From assembly GCF_964340395.1 (NCBI RefSeq), contig NC_135553.1:25062949-25126948 (forward strand): 64,000 nt of DNA, in the 5' to 3' direction. Positions within the stretch are counted from its first letter, which is position 1. Every line of letters begins with the position of its first letter. Both the position numbers and the translations under genes were made by a program. This DNA comes from Glandiceps talaboti. Taxonomy: Eukaryota; Hemichordata; Enteropneusta; Spengelidae. Positions 1 to 13,178 of the stretch are shown here, piece by piece. The notes under the pieces were generated by a model. The model was not told the DNA's origin, searched no databases, and saw nothing but the letters and a program-made list of their open reading frames with translations.

Positions 1-425
1 ATCTTCACTTACTTCTTCCACTTCTTGATTGGCTGTCTGGTGTTCATCTGCCATCTGTGTTCGTGTCATCTTCCGTGACCTTGAGTTCCATCCTGAAAGG
101 AATGAATCAAACAATACAGTATAAACTTATTGATGGAATGAAGTAACAGTTATTTAGATTCTAATATTTACTCTTAAAGTTGCCACTACTCAATTTAACC
201 TCTTTGAAAAGATATTACCACGGATAATATAATTCTGTTCATCTCCAAAATATTTCCTTACTTTGCTACAATCTACTTGTGACATAAGGTTGTCATTACT
301 TGTCGTGTGCTTAGTACTGACAAAACAACTTTTTGATAACTTATACTTTCCATTGCAGATGGAAAGAAATAACTGGGCAACAAAATTTAATGACCATTTT
401 CAATAATTATACAATTCCAAAATCT

Positions 426-433
426 TCACTTAC
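426..433 (-). promoter_or_regulatory. 5' splice-site-like motif of the cassette
   Basis: The minus strand reads GTAAGTGA immediately after the cassette, matching the GTRAGT donor consensus; the preceding base is A rather than the usual G. It is almost invariant across the array. The exception I noted is the diverged edge monomer near 61,988, where cttcacgtac replaces cttcacttac. Function is inferred from consensus only. Confidence 0.4.
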
Positions 434-513
434 TTCTTCCACTTCTTGATTGGCTGTCTGGTGTTCATCTGCCATCTGTGTTCGTGTCATGTTCCGTGAC
501 CTTGAGTTCCATC
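434..513 (-). other. Exon-like 80-nt cassette (representative; recurs in each monomer)
   Basis: On the minus strand this segment is preceded by TTCATTCCTTTCAG, a textbook 3' splice-site shape, and followed by GTAAGTGA, a near-consensus 5' splice site. G+C is about 47%, against about 29% in the rest of the monomer. In the array consensus one phase is open across all 26 codons (starting TGG AAC TCA, ending GTG GAA GAA); the other two phases contain TGA. The 80-nt length is not a multiple of three, so joining two adjacent cassettes would shift the frame into a stop. The same cassette recurs in nearly every unit up to 62 kb. Several copies have in-frame stops or missense changes, so a conserved protein is not supported. 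It could be a decayed exon, a cryptic exon or chance. No expression evidence is available here. Confidence 0.45.
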
Positions 514-527
514 CTGAAAGGAATGAA
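514..527 (-). promoter_or_regulatory. 3' splice-site-like motif of the cassette
   Basis: The minus strand reads TTCATTCCTTTCAG, a pyrimidine-rich tract ending in CAG directly before the 80-nt cassette. It is retained across the array with few changes. The copies at about 41.94 kb (cctggaagg) and 53.66 kb (cctcaaagg) still leave an AG. In the rearranged patch near 54.48 and 54.82 kb the tract is lost. That the motif acts as a splice acceptor is inferred from consensus only. Confidence 0.4.
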
Positions 528-610
528 TCAAACAATACAGTATAAACTTATTGATGGAATGAAGTAACAGTTATTTAGATTCTAATATTTACTCTTAAAG
601 TTGCCACTAC

Positions 611-3600
611 TCAATTTAACCTCTTTGAAAAGATATTACCACGGATAATATAATTCTGTTCATCTCCAAAATATTTCTTTATTCTGCTACAATCTACTTG
701 TGACATAAGGTTGTCATTACTTGTCGTGTGCTTAGTACTAACAAAACAACTTTTTGATAACTTATACATTCCATTGCAGATGGGAAGAAATATTGGGCAA
801 CAAAATTTAATGACCATTCTCAGTAATTATACAATTCCAAAATCTTCACTTACTTCTTCCACTTCTTGATTGGCTGTCTGGTGTTCATCTGCCATCTGTG
901 TTCGTGTCATCTTCCGTAACCTTGAGTTCCATCCTGAAAGGAATGAATCAAACAATACAGTATAAACTTATTGATGGAATGAAATAAGTTATTTAGATTC
1001 TAATATTTACTCTTATTAGTTGCCACTACTCACTTTAACCTTTTTGAAAAGATATTACCACGGATAATACAATTCTGTTCATCTCCATTATTTCTTCATT
1101 CTGCTACAATCTACTTGTGACATAAGGTTGCCATTGCTTGTCGTGTGCTTAGTATTGACAAAAGAACTTTTTGATAACTTATACTTTCCATTGCAGATGG
1201 GAAGAAATATTGGGCAACAAAATTTAATGACCATTCTCGGTAATTATACAATTCCAAAATCTTCACTTACTTCTTCCACTTCTTGATTGGCTGTCTGGTG
1301 TTCATCTGCCATCTGTGTTCGTGTCATCTTCCGTGACCTTGAGTTCCATCCTGAAAGGAATGAATCAAACAATATAGTATAAACTTATTGATGGAATGAA
1401 ATAACAGTTATTTAGATTCTAATATTTACTCTTAAAGTTGCCACTACTCAATTTAACCATTTTGAAAAGATATTACCACGGATAATACAATTCTGTTCAT
1501 CTCCAAAATATTTCTTCATTCTGCTACAATCTACTTGTGACATAAGGTTGCCATTGCTTGTCGTGTGCTTAGTATTGACAAAAGAACTTTTTGATAACTT
1601 ATACTTTCCATTGCAGATGGGAATAAATATTGGGCAACAAAATTTAATGACCATTCTCGGTAATTATACAATTCCAAAATCTTCACTTACTTCTTCCACT
1701 TCTTGATTGGCTGTCTGGTGTTCATCTGCCATCTGTGTTCGTGTCATCTTCCGTAACCTTGAGTTCCATCCTGAAAGGAATGAATCAAACAATACAGTAT
1801 AAACTTATTGATGGAATGAAATAAGTTATTTAGATTCTAATATTTACTCTTATTAGTTGCCACTACTCACTTTAACCTTTTTGAAAAGATATTACCACGG
1901 ATAATACAATTCTGTTCATCTCCAAAATATTTCTTTATTCTGCTACAATCTACTTGTGACATAAGGTTGTCATTACTTGTCGTGTGCTTAGTACTAACAA
2001 AACAACTTTTTGATAACTTATACATTCCATTGCAGATGGGAAGAAATATTGGGCAACAAAATTTAATGACCATTCTCAGTAATTATACAATTCCAAAATC
2101 TTCACTTACTTCTTCCACTTCTTGATTGGCTGTCTGGTGTTCATCTGCCATCTGTGTTCGTGTCATCTTCCGTAACCTTGAGTTCCATCCTGAAAGGAAT
2201 GAATCAAACAATACAGTATAAACTTATTGATGGAATGAAATAAGTTATTTAGATTCTAATATTTACTCTTAAAGTTGCCACTACTCAATTTAACCTCTTT
2301 GAAAAGATATTACCACGGATAATATAATTCTGTTCATCTCCAAAATATTTCCTTACTTTGCTACAATCTACTTGTGACATAAGGTTGTCATTACTTGTCG
2401 TGTGCTTAGTACTGACAAAACAACTTTTTGATAACTTATACTTTCCATTGCAGATGGAAAGAAATAACTGGGCAACAAAATTTAATGACCATTTTCAATA
2501 ATTATACAATTCCAAAATCTTCACTTACTTCTTCCACTTCTTGATTGGCTGTCTGGTGTTCATCTGCCATCTGTGTTCGTGTCATGTTCCGTGACCTTGA
2601 GTTCCATCCTGAAAGGAATGAATCAAACAATACAGTATAAACTTATTGATGGAATGAAGTAACAGTTATTTAGATTCTAATATTTACTCTTAAAGTTGCC
2701 ACTACTCAATTTAACCTCTTTGAAAAGATATTACCACGGATAATATAATTCTGTTCATCTCCAAAATATTTCTTTATTCTGCTACAATCTACTTGTGACA
2801 TAAGGTTGTCATTACTTGTCGTGTGCTTAGTACTAACAAAACAACTTTTTGATAACTTATACATTCCATTGCAGATGGGAAGAAATATTGGGCAACAAAA
2901 TTTAATGACCATTCTCAGTAATTATACAATTCCAAAATCTTCACTTACTTCTTCCACTTCTTGATTGGCTGTCTGGTGTTCATCTGCCATCTGTGTTCGT
3001 GTCATCTTCCGTAACCTTGAGTTCCACCCTGAAAGGAATGAATCAAACAATACAGTATAAACTTATTGATGGAATGAAATAAGTTATTTAGATTCTAATA
3101 TTTACTCTTATTAGTTGCCACTACTCACTTTAACCTTTTTGAAAAGATATTACCACGGATAATACAATTCTGTTCATCTCCATTATTTCTTCATTCTGCT
3201 ACAATCTACTTGTGACATAAGGTTGCCATTGCTTGTCGTGTGCTTAGTATTGACAAAAGAACTTTTTGATAACTTATACTTTCCATTGCAGATGGGAAGA
3301 AATATTGGGCAACAAAATTTAATGACCATTCTCGGTAATTATACAATTCCAAAATCTTCACTTACTTCTTCCACTTCTTGATTGGCTGTCTGGTGTTCAT
3401 CTGCCATCTGTGTTCGTGTCATCTTCCGTGACCTTGAGTTCCATCCTGAAAGGAATGAATCAAACAATATAGTATAAACTTATTGATGGAATGAAATAAC
3501 AGTTATTTAGATTCTAATATTTACTCTTAAAGTTGCCACTACTCAATTTAACCATTTTGAAAAGATATTACCACGGATAATACAATTCTGTTCATCTCCA

Positions 3601-6600
3601 AAATATTTCTTCATTCTGCTACAATCTACTTGTGACATAAGGTTGCCATTGCTTGTCGTGTGCTTAGTATTGACAAAAGAACTTTTTGATAACTTATACT
3701 TTCCATTGCAGATGGGAATAAATATTGGGCAACAAAATTTAATGACCATTCTCGGTAATTATACAATTCCAAAATCTTCACTTACTTCTTCCACTTCTTG
3801 ATTGGCTGTCTGGTGTTCATCTGCCATCTGTGTTCGTGTCATCTTCCGTGACCTTGAGTTCCATCCTGAAAGGAATGAATCAAACAATATAGTATAAACT
3901 TATTGAAGGAATGAAATAACAGTTATTTAGATTCTAATATTTACTCTTAAAGTTGCCACTACTCAATTTAACCATTTTGAAAAGATATTACCACGGATAA
4001 TACAATTCTGTTCATCTCCAAAATATTTCTTCATTCTGCTACAATCTACTTGTGACATAAGGTTGTCATTACTTGTCGTGTGCTTAGTACTGACAAAAGA
4101 ACTTTTTGATAACTTATACTTTCCATTGCAGATGGGAAGAAATATTGGGCAACAAAATTTAATGACCATTCTCGGTAATTATACAATTCCAAAATCTTCA
4201 CTTACTTCTTCCACTTCTTGATTGGCTGTCTGGTGTTCATCTGCCATCTGTGTTCGTGTCATCTTCCGTAACCTTGAGTTCCATCCTGAAAGGAATGAAT
4301 CAAACAATACAGTATAAACTTATTGATGGAATGAAATAACAGTTATTTAGATTCTAATATTTACTCTTAAAGTTGCCACTACTCAATTTAACCATTTTGA
4401 AAAGATATTACCACGGATAATACAATTCTGTTCATCTCCAAAATATTTCTTCATTCTGCTACAATCTACTTGTGACATAAGGTTGTCATTACTTGTCGTG
4501 TGCTTAGTACTGACAAAAGAACTTTTTGATAACTTATACTTTCCATTGCAGATGGGAATAAATATTGGGCAACAAAATTTAATGACCATTCTCAATAATT
4601 ATACAATTCCAAAATCTTCACTTACTTCTTCCACTTCTTGATTGGCTGTCTGGTGTTCATCTGCCATCTGTGTTCGTGTCATGTTCCGTGACCTTGAGTT
4701 CCATCCTGAAAGGAATGAATCAAACAATACAGTATAAACTTATTGATGGAATGAAGTAACAGTTATTTAGATTCTAATATTTACTCTTAAAGTTGCCACT
4801 ACTCAATTTAACCTCTTTGAAAAGATATTACCACGGATAATATAATTCTGTTCATCTCCAAAATATTTCTTTATTCTGCTACAATCTACTTGTGACATAA
4901 GGTTGTCATTACTTGTCGTGTGCTTAGTACTAACAAAACAACTTTTTGATAACTTATACATTCCATTGCAGATGGGAAGAAATATTGGGCAACAAAATTT
5001 AATGACCATTCTCAGTAATTATACAATTCCAAAATCTTCACTTACTTCTTCCACTTCTTGATTGGCTGTCTGGTGTTCATCTGCCATCTGTGTTCGTGTC
5101 ATCTTCCGTAACCTTGAGTTCCATCCTGAAAGGAATGAATCAAACAATACAGTATAAACTTATTGATGGAATGAAATAAGTTATTTAGATTCTAATATTT
5201 ACTCTTATTAGTTGCCACTACTCACTTTAACCTTTTTGAAAAGATATTACCACGGATAATACAATTCTGTTCATCTCCATTATTTCTTCATTCTGCTACA
5301 ATCTACTTGTGACATAAGGTTGCCATTGCTTGTCGTGTGCTTAGTATTGACAAAAGAACTTTTTGATAACTTATACTTTCCATTGCAGATGGGAAGAAAT
5401 ATTGGGCAACAAAATTTAATGACCATTCTCGGTAATTATACAATTCCAAAATCTTCACTTACTTCTTCCACTTCTTGATTGGCTGTCTGGTGTTCATCTG
5501 CCATCTGTGTTCGTGTCATCTTCCGTGACCTTGAGTTCCATCCTGAAAGGAATGAATCAAACAATATAGTATAAACTTATTGATGGAATGAAATAACAGT
5601 TATTTAGATTCTAATATTTACTCTTAAAGTTGCCACTACTCAATTTAACCATTTTGAAAAGATATTACCACGGATAATACAATTCTGTTCATCTCCAAAA
5701 TATTTCTTCATTCTGCTACAATCTACTTGTGACATAAGGTTGCCATTGCTTGTCGTGTGCTTAGTATTGACAAAAGAACTTTTTGATAACTTATACTTTC
5801 CATTGCAGATGGGAATAAATATTGGGCAACAAAATTTAATGACCATTCTCGGTAATTATACAATTCCAAAATCTTCACTTACTTCTTCCACTTCTTGATT
5901 GGCTGTCTGGTGTTCATCTGCCATCTGTGTTCGTGTCATCTTCCGTGACCTTGAGTTCCATCCTGAAAGGAATGAATCAAACAATATAGTATAAACTTAT
6001 TGATGGAATGAAATAACAGTTATTTAGATTCTAATATTTACTCTTAAAGTTGCCACTACTCAATTTAACCATTTTGAAAAGATATTACCACGGATAATAC
6101 AATTCTGTTCATCTCCAAAATATTTCTTCATTCTGCTACAATCTACTTGTGACATAAGGTTGTCATTACTTGTCGTGTGCTTAGTACTGACAAAAGAACT
6201 TTTTGATAACTTATACTTTCCATTGCAGATGGGAAGAAATATTGGGCAACAAAATTTAATGACCATTCTCGGTAATTATACAATTCCAAAATCTTCACTT
6301 ACTTCTTCCACTTCTTGATTGGCTGTCTGGTGTTCATCTGCCATCTGTGTTCGTGTCATCTTCCGTAACCTTGAGTTCCATCCTGAAAGGAATGAATCAA
6401 ACAATACAGTATAAACTTATTGATGGAATGAAATAACAGTTATTTAGATTCTAATATTTACTCTTAAAGTTGCCACTACTCAATTTAACCATTTTGAAAA
6501 GATATTACCACGGATAATACAATTCTGTTCATCTCCAAAATATTTCTTCATTCTGCTACAATCTACTTGTGACATAAGGTTGTCATTACTTGTCGTGTGC

Positions 6601-6899
6601 TTAGTACTGACAAAAGAACTTTTTGATAACTTATACTTTCCATTGCAGATGGGAATAAATATTGGGCAACAAAATTTAATGACCATTCTCAATAATTATA
6701 CAATTCCAAAATCTTCACTTACTTCTTCCACTTCTTGATTGGCTGTCTGGTGTTCATCTGCCATCTGTGTTCGTGTCATCTTCCGTGACCTTGAGTTCCA
6801 TCCTGAAAGGAATAAATCAAACAATACAGTATAAACTCTTTGATGGAATAAAATAACAGTTATTTAGATTCTAATATTTACTCTTAAAGTTGCCACTAC
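611..6899. repeat. Higher-order repeat: three ~2.1-kb 5-mers
   Basis: Monomer variants recur with a five-unit period of 2,095-2,097 bp: about 611-2,705, 2,706-4,802 and 4,803-6,899. Each block starts with a monomer carrying tatacattcc and cttagtactaac. A 417-bp monomer follows with aataagttattt, ttattagttgcc and ctccattatttc, then a monomer with gttgccattgc. The second and third blocks look almost identical. The first matches for its first three monomers only; its fourth is a chimera of types (see 1,867-2,073). Confidence 0.8.
1448..1654 (-). other. Recurrent 68-codon open frame within the monomer (representative; probably not a gene)
   Basis: A minus-strand open frame of 68 codons starts MVIKFCCPIF and ends in KWLN or KRLN. 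It recurs in about two thirds of monomers with the same start and stop. It has no recognisable domain, and I see no signal peptide or clear membrane segment. Copies differ by many amino-acid changes. About a third are broken by the 2-base ctccaatattt deletion, the ctccattattt form or a 1-base loss in ttggcaac. The 401-bp monomers lose the last eight codons. Such tolerance argues against selection for a protein. The regular spacing follows from the satellite period. I list it so that a reader does not mistake the ladder of open frames for a gene family. Confidence 0.3.
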
Positions 6900-9800
6900 T
6901 CATTTTAACCTCTTTGAAAAGATATTACCACGGATAATATAATTCTGTTCATCTCCAAAGTATTTCTTTATTATGCTACAATCTACTTGTGACATAAGGT
7001 TGTCATTACTTGTCTTGTGCTTAGTACTGACAAAAGAATTTTTTGATAACTTATACTTTCCATTGCAGATGGGAAGAAATATTGGGCAACAAAATTTAAT
7101 GACCATTCTCATTAATTATACAATTCCAAAATCTTCACTTACTTCTTCCACTTCTTGATTGGCTGTCTGGTGTTCATCTGCCATCTGTGTTCGTGTCATC
7201 TTCCGTGACCTTGAGTTCCATCCTGAAAGGAATGAATCAAACAATACAGTATAAACTTATTAATGGAATAAAATAACAGTTATTTAGATTCTAATATTTA
7301 CTCTTAAAGTTGCCACTACTCAATTTAACCACGGATAATATAATTCTGTTCAGCTCCAAAATATTTCTTCATTCTGCTACAATCTACTTGTGACATAAGG
7401 TTGTCATTACTTGTCGTGTGCTTAGTACTGACAAAAGAACTTTTTGATAACTTGTACTTTCCATTGCAGATGGGAATAAATATTGGGCAACAAAATTTAA
7501 TGATCATTCACAGTAATTATTTAATTCCAAAATCTTCACTTACTTCTTCCATTTCTTGATTGGCTGTCTGGTGTTCATCTGCCATCTGTGTTCGTGTCAT
7601 CTTCCGTTACCTTGAGTTCCATCCTGAAAGGAATGAATCAAACAATACAGTATAAACTTATTGATGGAATGAAATAACAGTTATTTAGATTCTAATATTT
7701 ACTCTTAAAGTTGCCACTACTCAATTTAACCTTTTTGAAAAGATATTACCACGGATAATATAATTCTGTTCATCTCCAAAATATTTCTTTCTTCTGCTAC
7801 AATCTACTTGTGACATAAGGTTGTCATTACTTGCCGTGTGCTTAGCACTGACAAAAGAACTTTTTGATAACTTATACTTTCCATTGCAGATGGGAAGAAA
7901 TATTGGGCAACAAAATTTAATGACCATTCTCAGTAATTATACAATTCCAAAATCTTCACTTACTTCTTCCACTTCTTGATTGGCTGTCTGGTGTTCATCT
8001 GCCATCTGTGTTCGTGTCATCTTCCGTGACCTTGAGTTCCATCCTGAAAGGAATGAATCAAACAATACAGTATAAACTTATTGATGGAATGAAATAACAG
8101 TTATTTAGATTCTAATATTTACTCTTAAAGTTGCCACTAGTCAATTTAACCTTTTTGAAAAGATATTACCACGGATAATACAATTCTGTTCATCTCCAAA
8201 ATATGTCTTCATTCTGCTACAATCTACTTGTGACATAAGGTTGTCATTACTTGTCGTGTGCATAGTACTGACAAAAGAACTTTTAGATAACTTATACTTT
8301 CCATTGTAGATGGTAACAAATATTGGGCAACAGAATTTAATGACCATTCTCAGTAATTATACAATTGCAAAATCTTCACTTACTTCTTCCACTTCTTGAT
8401 TGGCTGTCTGGTGTTCATCTGCCATCGGTGTTCGTGTCATCTTCCGTGACCTTGAGTTCCATCCTGAAAGGAATGAATCAAACAATACAGTATAAACTTA
8501 TTGATGGAATGAAATAACAGTTATTTAGATTCTAATATTTACTCTTAAAGTTGCCACTACTCAATTTAACCTTTTTGAAAAGATATTACCACGGATAATA
8601 CAATTCTATTCATCTCCAATATTTCTTCATTCTGCTACAATCTACTTGTGGCATAAGGTTGTCATTACTTGTCGTGTGCTTAGTACTGACAAAAGAACTT
8701 TATGATAACTTATACTTTCCATTGCAGATGGGAATAAATATTAGGCAACAAAATTTAATGACCATTTTCAATAATTATACAATTCCAAAATCTTCACTTA
8801 CTTCTTCCACTTCTTGATTGGCTGTCTGGTGTTCATCTGCCATCTGTGTTCGTGTCATCTTCCGTGACCTTGAGTTCCATCCTGAAAGGAATAAATCAAA
8901 CAATACAGTATAAACTTATTGATGGAATGAAATAACAGTTATTTAGATTCTAATATTTACTCTTAAAGTTGCCACTACTCAATTTAACCTCTTTGAAAAG
9001 ATATTACCACGGATAATATAATTCTGTTCATCTCCAAAATATTTCTTTATTTTGCTACAATCTACTTGTGACATAAGGTTGTCATTACTTGTCGTGTGCT
9101 TAGTACTGACAAAACAACTTTTTGATAACTTATACTTTCCATTGCAGATGGAAAGAAATAACTGGGCAACAAAATTTAATGACCATTCTCAGTAATTATA
9201 CAATTCCAAAATCTTCACTTACTTCTTCCACTTCTTGATTGGCTGTCTGGTGTTCATCTGCCATCTGTGTTCGTGTCATCTTCCGTGACCTTGAGTTCCA
9301 TCCTGAAAGGAATGAATCAAACAATACAGTATAAACTTATTGATGGAATGAAGTAACAGTTATTTAGATTCTAATATTTACTCTTAAAGTTGCCACTACT
9401 CAATTTAACCTTTTTGAAAAGATATTACCACGGATAATACAATTCTATTCATCTCCAATATTTCTTCATTCTGCTACAATCTACTTGTGACATAAGGTTG
9501 TCATTACTTGTCGTGTGCTTAGTACTGACAAAAGAACTTTATGATAACTTATACTTTCCATTGCAGATGGGAATAAATATTAGGCAACAAAATTTAATGA
9601 CCATTTTCAATAATTATACAATTCCAAAATCTTCACTTACTTCTTCCACTTCTTGATTGGCTGTCTGGTGTTCATCTGCCATCTGTGTTCGTGTCATCTT
9701 CCGTGACCTTGAGTTCCATCCTGAAAGGAATAAATCAAACAATGTACAGTATAAACTTATTGATGGAATGAAATAACAGTTATTTAGATTCTAATATTTA

Positions 9801-11600
9801 CTCTTAAAGTTGCCACTACTCAATTTAACCTCTTTGAAAAGATATTACCACGGATAATATAATTCTGTTCATCTCCAAAATATTTCCTTATTTTGCTACA
9901 ATCTACTTGTGACATAAGGTTGTCATTACTTGTCGTGTGCTTAGTACTGACAAAACAACTTTTTGATAACTTATACTTTCCATTGCAGATGGAAAGAAAT
10001 AACTGGGCAACAAAATTTAATGACCATTTTCAATAATTATACAATTCCAAAATCTTTACTTACTTCTTCCACTTCTTGATTGGCTGTCTGGTGTTCATCT
10101 GCCATCTGTGTTCGTGTCATCTTCCGTGACCTTGAGTTCCATCCTGAAAGGAATGAATCAAACAATACAGTATAAACTTATTGATGGAATGAAGTAACAG
10201 TTATTTAGATTCTAATATTTACTCTTAAAGTTGCCACTACTCAATTTAACCTTTTTGAAAAGATATTACCACGGATAATACAATTCTATTCATCTCCAAT
10301 ATTTCTTCATTCTGCTACAATCTACTTGTGACATAAGGTTGTCATTACTTGTCGTGTGCTTAGTACTGACAAAACAACTTTTTGATAACTTATACTTTCC
10401 ATTGCAGATGGGAATAAATATTAGGCAAAAAAATTTAATGACCATTTTCAATAATTATACAATTCCAAAATCTTCACTTACTTCTTCCACTTCTTGATTG
10501 GCTGTCTGGTGTTCATCTGCCATCTGTGTTCATGTCATCTTCCGTGACCTTGAGTTCCATCCTGAAAGGAATGAATCAAGCAATACAGTATAAACTTATT
10601 GATGGAATGAAATAACAGTTATTTAGATTCTAATATTTACTCTTAAAGTTGCCACTACTCAATTTAACCTCTTTGAAAAGATATTACCACGGATAATATA
10701 ATTCTGTTCATCTCCAAAATATTTCTTTATTCTGCTACAATCTACTTGTGACATAAGGTTGTCATTACTTGTCGTGTGCTTAGTACTAACAAAACAACTT
10801 TTTGATAACTTATACATTCCATTGCAGATGGGAAGAAATATTGGGCAACAAAATTTAATGACCATTCTCAGTAATTATACAATTCCAAAATCTTCACTTA
10901 CTTCTTCCACTTCTTGATTGGCTGTCTGGTGTTCATCTGCCATCTGTGTTCGTGTCATCTTCCGTAACCTTGAGTTCCATCCTGAAAGGAATGAATCAAA
11001 CAATATAGTATAAACTTATTGATGGAATGAAATAAGTTATTTAGATTCTAATATTTACTCTTATTAGTTGCCACTACTCACTTTAACCTTTTTGAAAAGA
11101 TATTACCACGGATAATATAATTCTGTTCATCTCCAAAATATTTCCTTACTTTGCTACAATCTACTTGTGACATAAGGTTGTCATTACTTGTCGTGTGCTT
11201 AGTACTGACAAAACAACTTTTTGATAACTTATACTTTCCATTGCAGATGGAAAGAAATAACTGGGCAACAAAATTTAATGACCATTTTGAATAATTATAC
11301 AATTCCAAAATCTTCACTTACTTCTTCCACTTCTTGATTGGCTGTCTGGTGTTCATCTGCCATCTGTGTTCGTGTCATCTTCCGTGACCTTGAGTTCCAT
11401 CCTGAAAGGAATGAATCAAACAATACAGTATAAACTTATTGATGGAATGAAGTAACAGTTATTTAGATTCTAATATTTACTCTTAAAGTTGCCACTACTC
11501 AATTTAACCTCTTTGAAAAGATATTACCACGGATAATATAATTCTGTTCATCTCCAAAATATTTCCTTACTTTGCTACAATCTACTTGTGACATAAGGTT
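5020..11600. repeat. Large block duplication, copy 1 (offset 9,633 bp)
   Basis: About 6.6 kb here matches 14,653-21,233 at a constant offset of 9,633 bases, through about 16 monomers. Private variants are shared: the 19-bp deletion monomer (7,321 and 16,954), the cttcttctgc form (7,791 and 17,424), the g-to-c change giving caattgcaaaatc (8,362 and 17,995), and the gt insertion in caatgtacag (9,743 and 19,376). A few single-base differences separate the copies, for example cattgtagatgg at 8,303 versus cattgcagatgg at 17,936. Confidence 0.85.
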
Positions 11601-11704
11601 GCCATTGCTTGTCGTGTGCTTAGTATTGACAAAAGAACTTTTTGATAACTTATACTTTCCATTGCAGATGGGAATAAATATTGGGCAACAAAATTTAATG
11701 ACCA

Positions 11705-13178
11705 TTCTCGGTAATTATACAATTCCAAAATCTTCACTTACTTCTTCCACTTCTTGATTGGCTGTCTGGTGTTCATCTGCCATCTGTGTTCGTGTCATCT
11801 TCCGTGACCTTGAGTTCCATCCTGAAAGGAATGAATCAAACAATATAGTATAAACTTATTGATGGAATGAAATAACAGTTATTTAGATTCTAATATTTAC
11901 TCTTAAAGTTGCCACTACTCAATTTAACCATTTTGAAAAGATATTACCACGGATAATACAATTCTGTTCATCTCCAAAATATTTCTTCATTCTGCTACAA
12001 TCTACTTGTGACATAAGGTTGTCATTACTTGTCGTGTGCTTAGTACTGACAAAAGAACTTTTTGATAACTTATACTTTCCATTGCAGATGGGAAGAAATA
12101 TTGGGCAACAAAATTTAATGACCATTCTCGGTAATTATACAATTCCAAAATCTTCACTTACTTCTTCCACTTCTTGATTGGCTGTCTGGTGTTCATCTGC
12201 CATCTGTGTTCGTGTCATCTTCCGTAACCTTGAGTTCCATCCTGAAAGGAATGAATCAAACAATACAGTATAAACTTATTGATGGAATGAAATAACAGTT
12301 ATTTAGATTCTAATATTTACTCTTAAAGTTGCCACTACTCAATTTAACCATTTTGAAAAGATATTACCACGGATAATACAATTCTGTTCATCTCCAAAAT
12401 ATTTCTTCATTCTGCTACAATCTACTTGTGACATAAGGTTGTCATTACTTGTCGTGTGCTTAGTACTGACAAAAGAACTTTTTGATAACTTATACTTTCC
12501 ATTGCAGATGGGAATAAATATTGGGCAACAAAATTTAATGACCATTCTCAATAATTATACAATTCCAAAATCTTCACTTACTTCTTCCACTTCTTGATTG
12601 GCTGTCTGGTGTTCATCTGCCATCTGTGTTCGTGTCATGTTCCGTGACCTTGAGTTCCATCCTGAAAGGAATGAATCAAACAATACAGTATAAACTTATT
12701 GATGGAATGAAGTAACAGTTATTTAGATTCTAATATTTACTCTTAAAGTTGCCACTACTCAATTTAACCTCTTTGAAAAGATATTACCACGGATAATATA
12801 ATTCTGTTCATCTCCAAAATATTTCTTTATTCTGCTACAATCTACTTGTGACATAAGGTTGTCATTACTTGTCGTGTGCTTAGTACTAACAAAACAACTT
12901 TTTGATAACTTATACATTCCATTGCAGATGGGAAGAAATATTGGGCAACAAAATTTAATGACCATTCTCAGTAATTATACAATTCCAAAATCTTCACTTA
13001 CTTCTTCCACTTCTTGATTGGCTGTCTGGTGTTCATCTGCCATCTGTGTTCGTGTCATCTTCCGTAACCTTGAGTTCCATCCTGAAAGGAATGAATCAAA
13101 CAATACAGTATAAACTTATTGATGGAATGAAATAAGTTATTTAGATTCTAATATTTACTCTTATTAGTTGCCACTACT
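11705..13178. repeat. Satellite segment matching the 5-mer block
   Basis: Monomers at 11,919, 12,339 and 12,759 repeat the variant order of those at 3,963, 4,383 and 4,803 (offset 7,956), including the gtcatgttcc variant at about 12,637 and 4,681. This is another partial copy of the 5-mer HOR, placed between the two copies of the 9.6-kb-offset block. Nothing other than satellite is visible. Confidence 0.7.

Larger units (their letters stand above)
422..841. repeat. Representative 420-bp satellite monomer
   Basis: This copy illustrates the unit. In plus-strand order it holds the 80-bp exon-like cassette (434-513), a stretch rich in A and T with tttagattctaatatttac, a conserved ttgccactactca motif (601-613), a variable zone (about 620-700), a strongly conserved core around ctacaatctacttgtgac, and a second variable zone including cattgcagatggg (772-784). 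Hand counting gives about 138 G+C in 420 bases (33%). The cassette is about 38 of 80 (47%), so the rest is about 29%. Most small length changes between monomers fall at three places: aaataa(ca)gtt, ctcc(aa)aatattt, and a 19-bp deletion after ttaacc. Confidence 0.9.

Noticed and set aside
481-500. CENP-B box-like motif at ttcgtgtcatcttccg
   Set aside because: It fits the TTCG....A part of the mammalian box but lacks the CGGG end, and a CENP-B-type protein cannot be assumed in an unknown lineage.
755-779. A plus-strand acceptor-like site (gataacttatacattccattgcag before atggg) pointing to a plus-strand exon
   Set aside because: The acceptor shape is good, but I found no convincing donor downstream before the frame closes; ggtaatt and cagtaatt are weak. 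It shows that splice-like motifs can arise by chance in this AT-rich unit and tempers the minus-strand claim.
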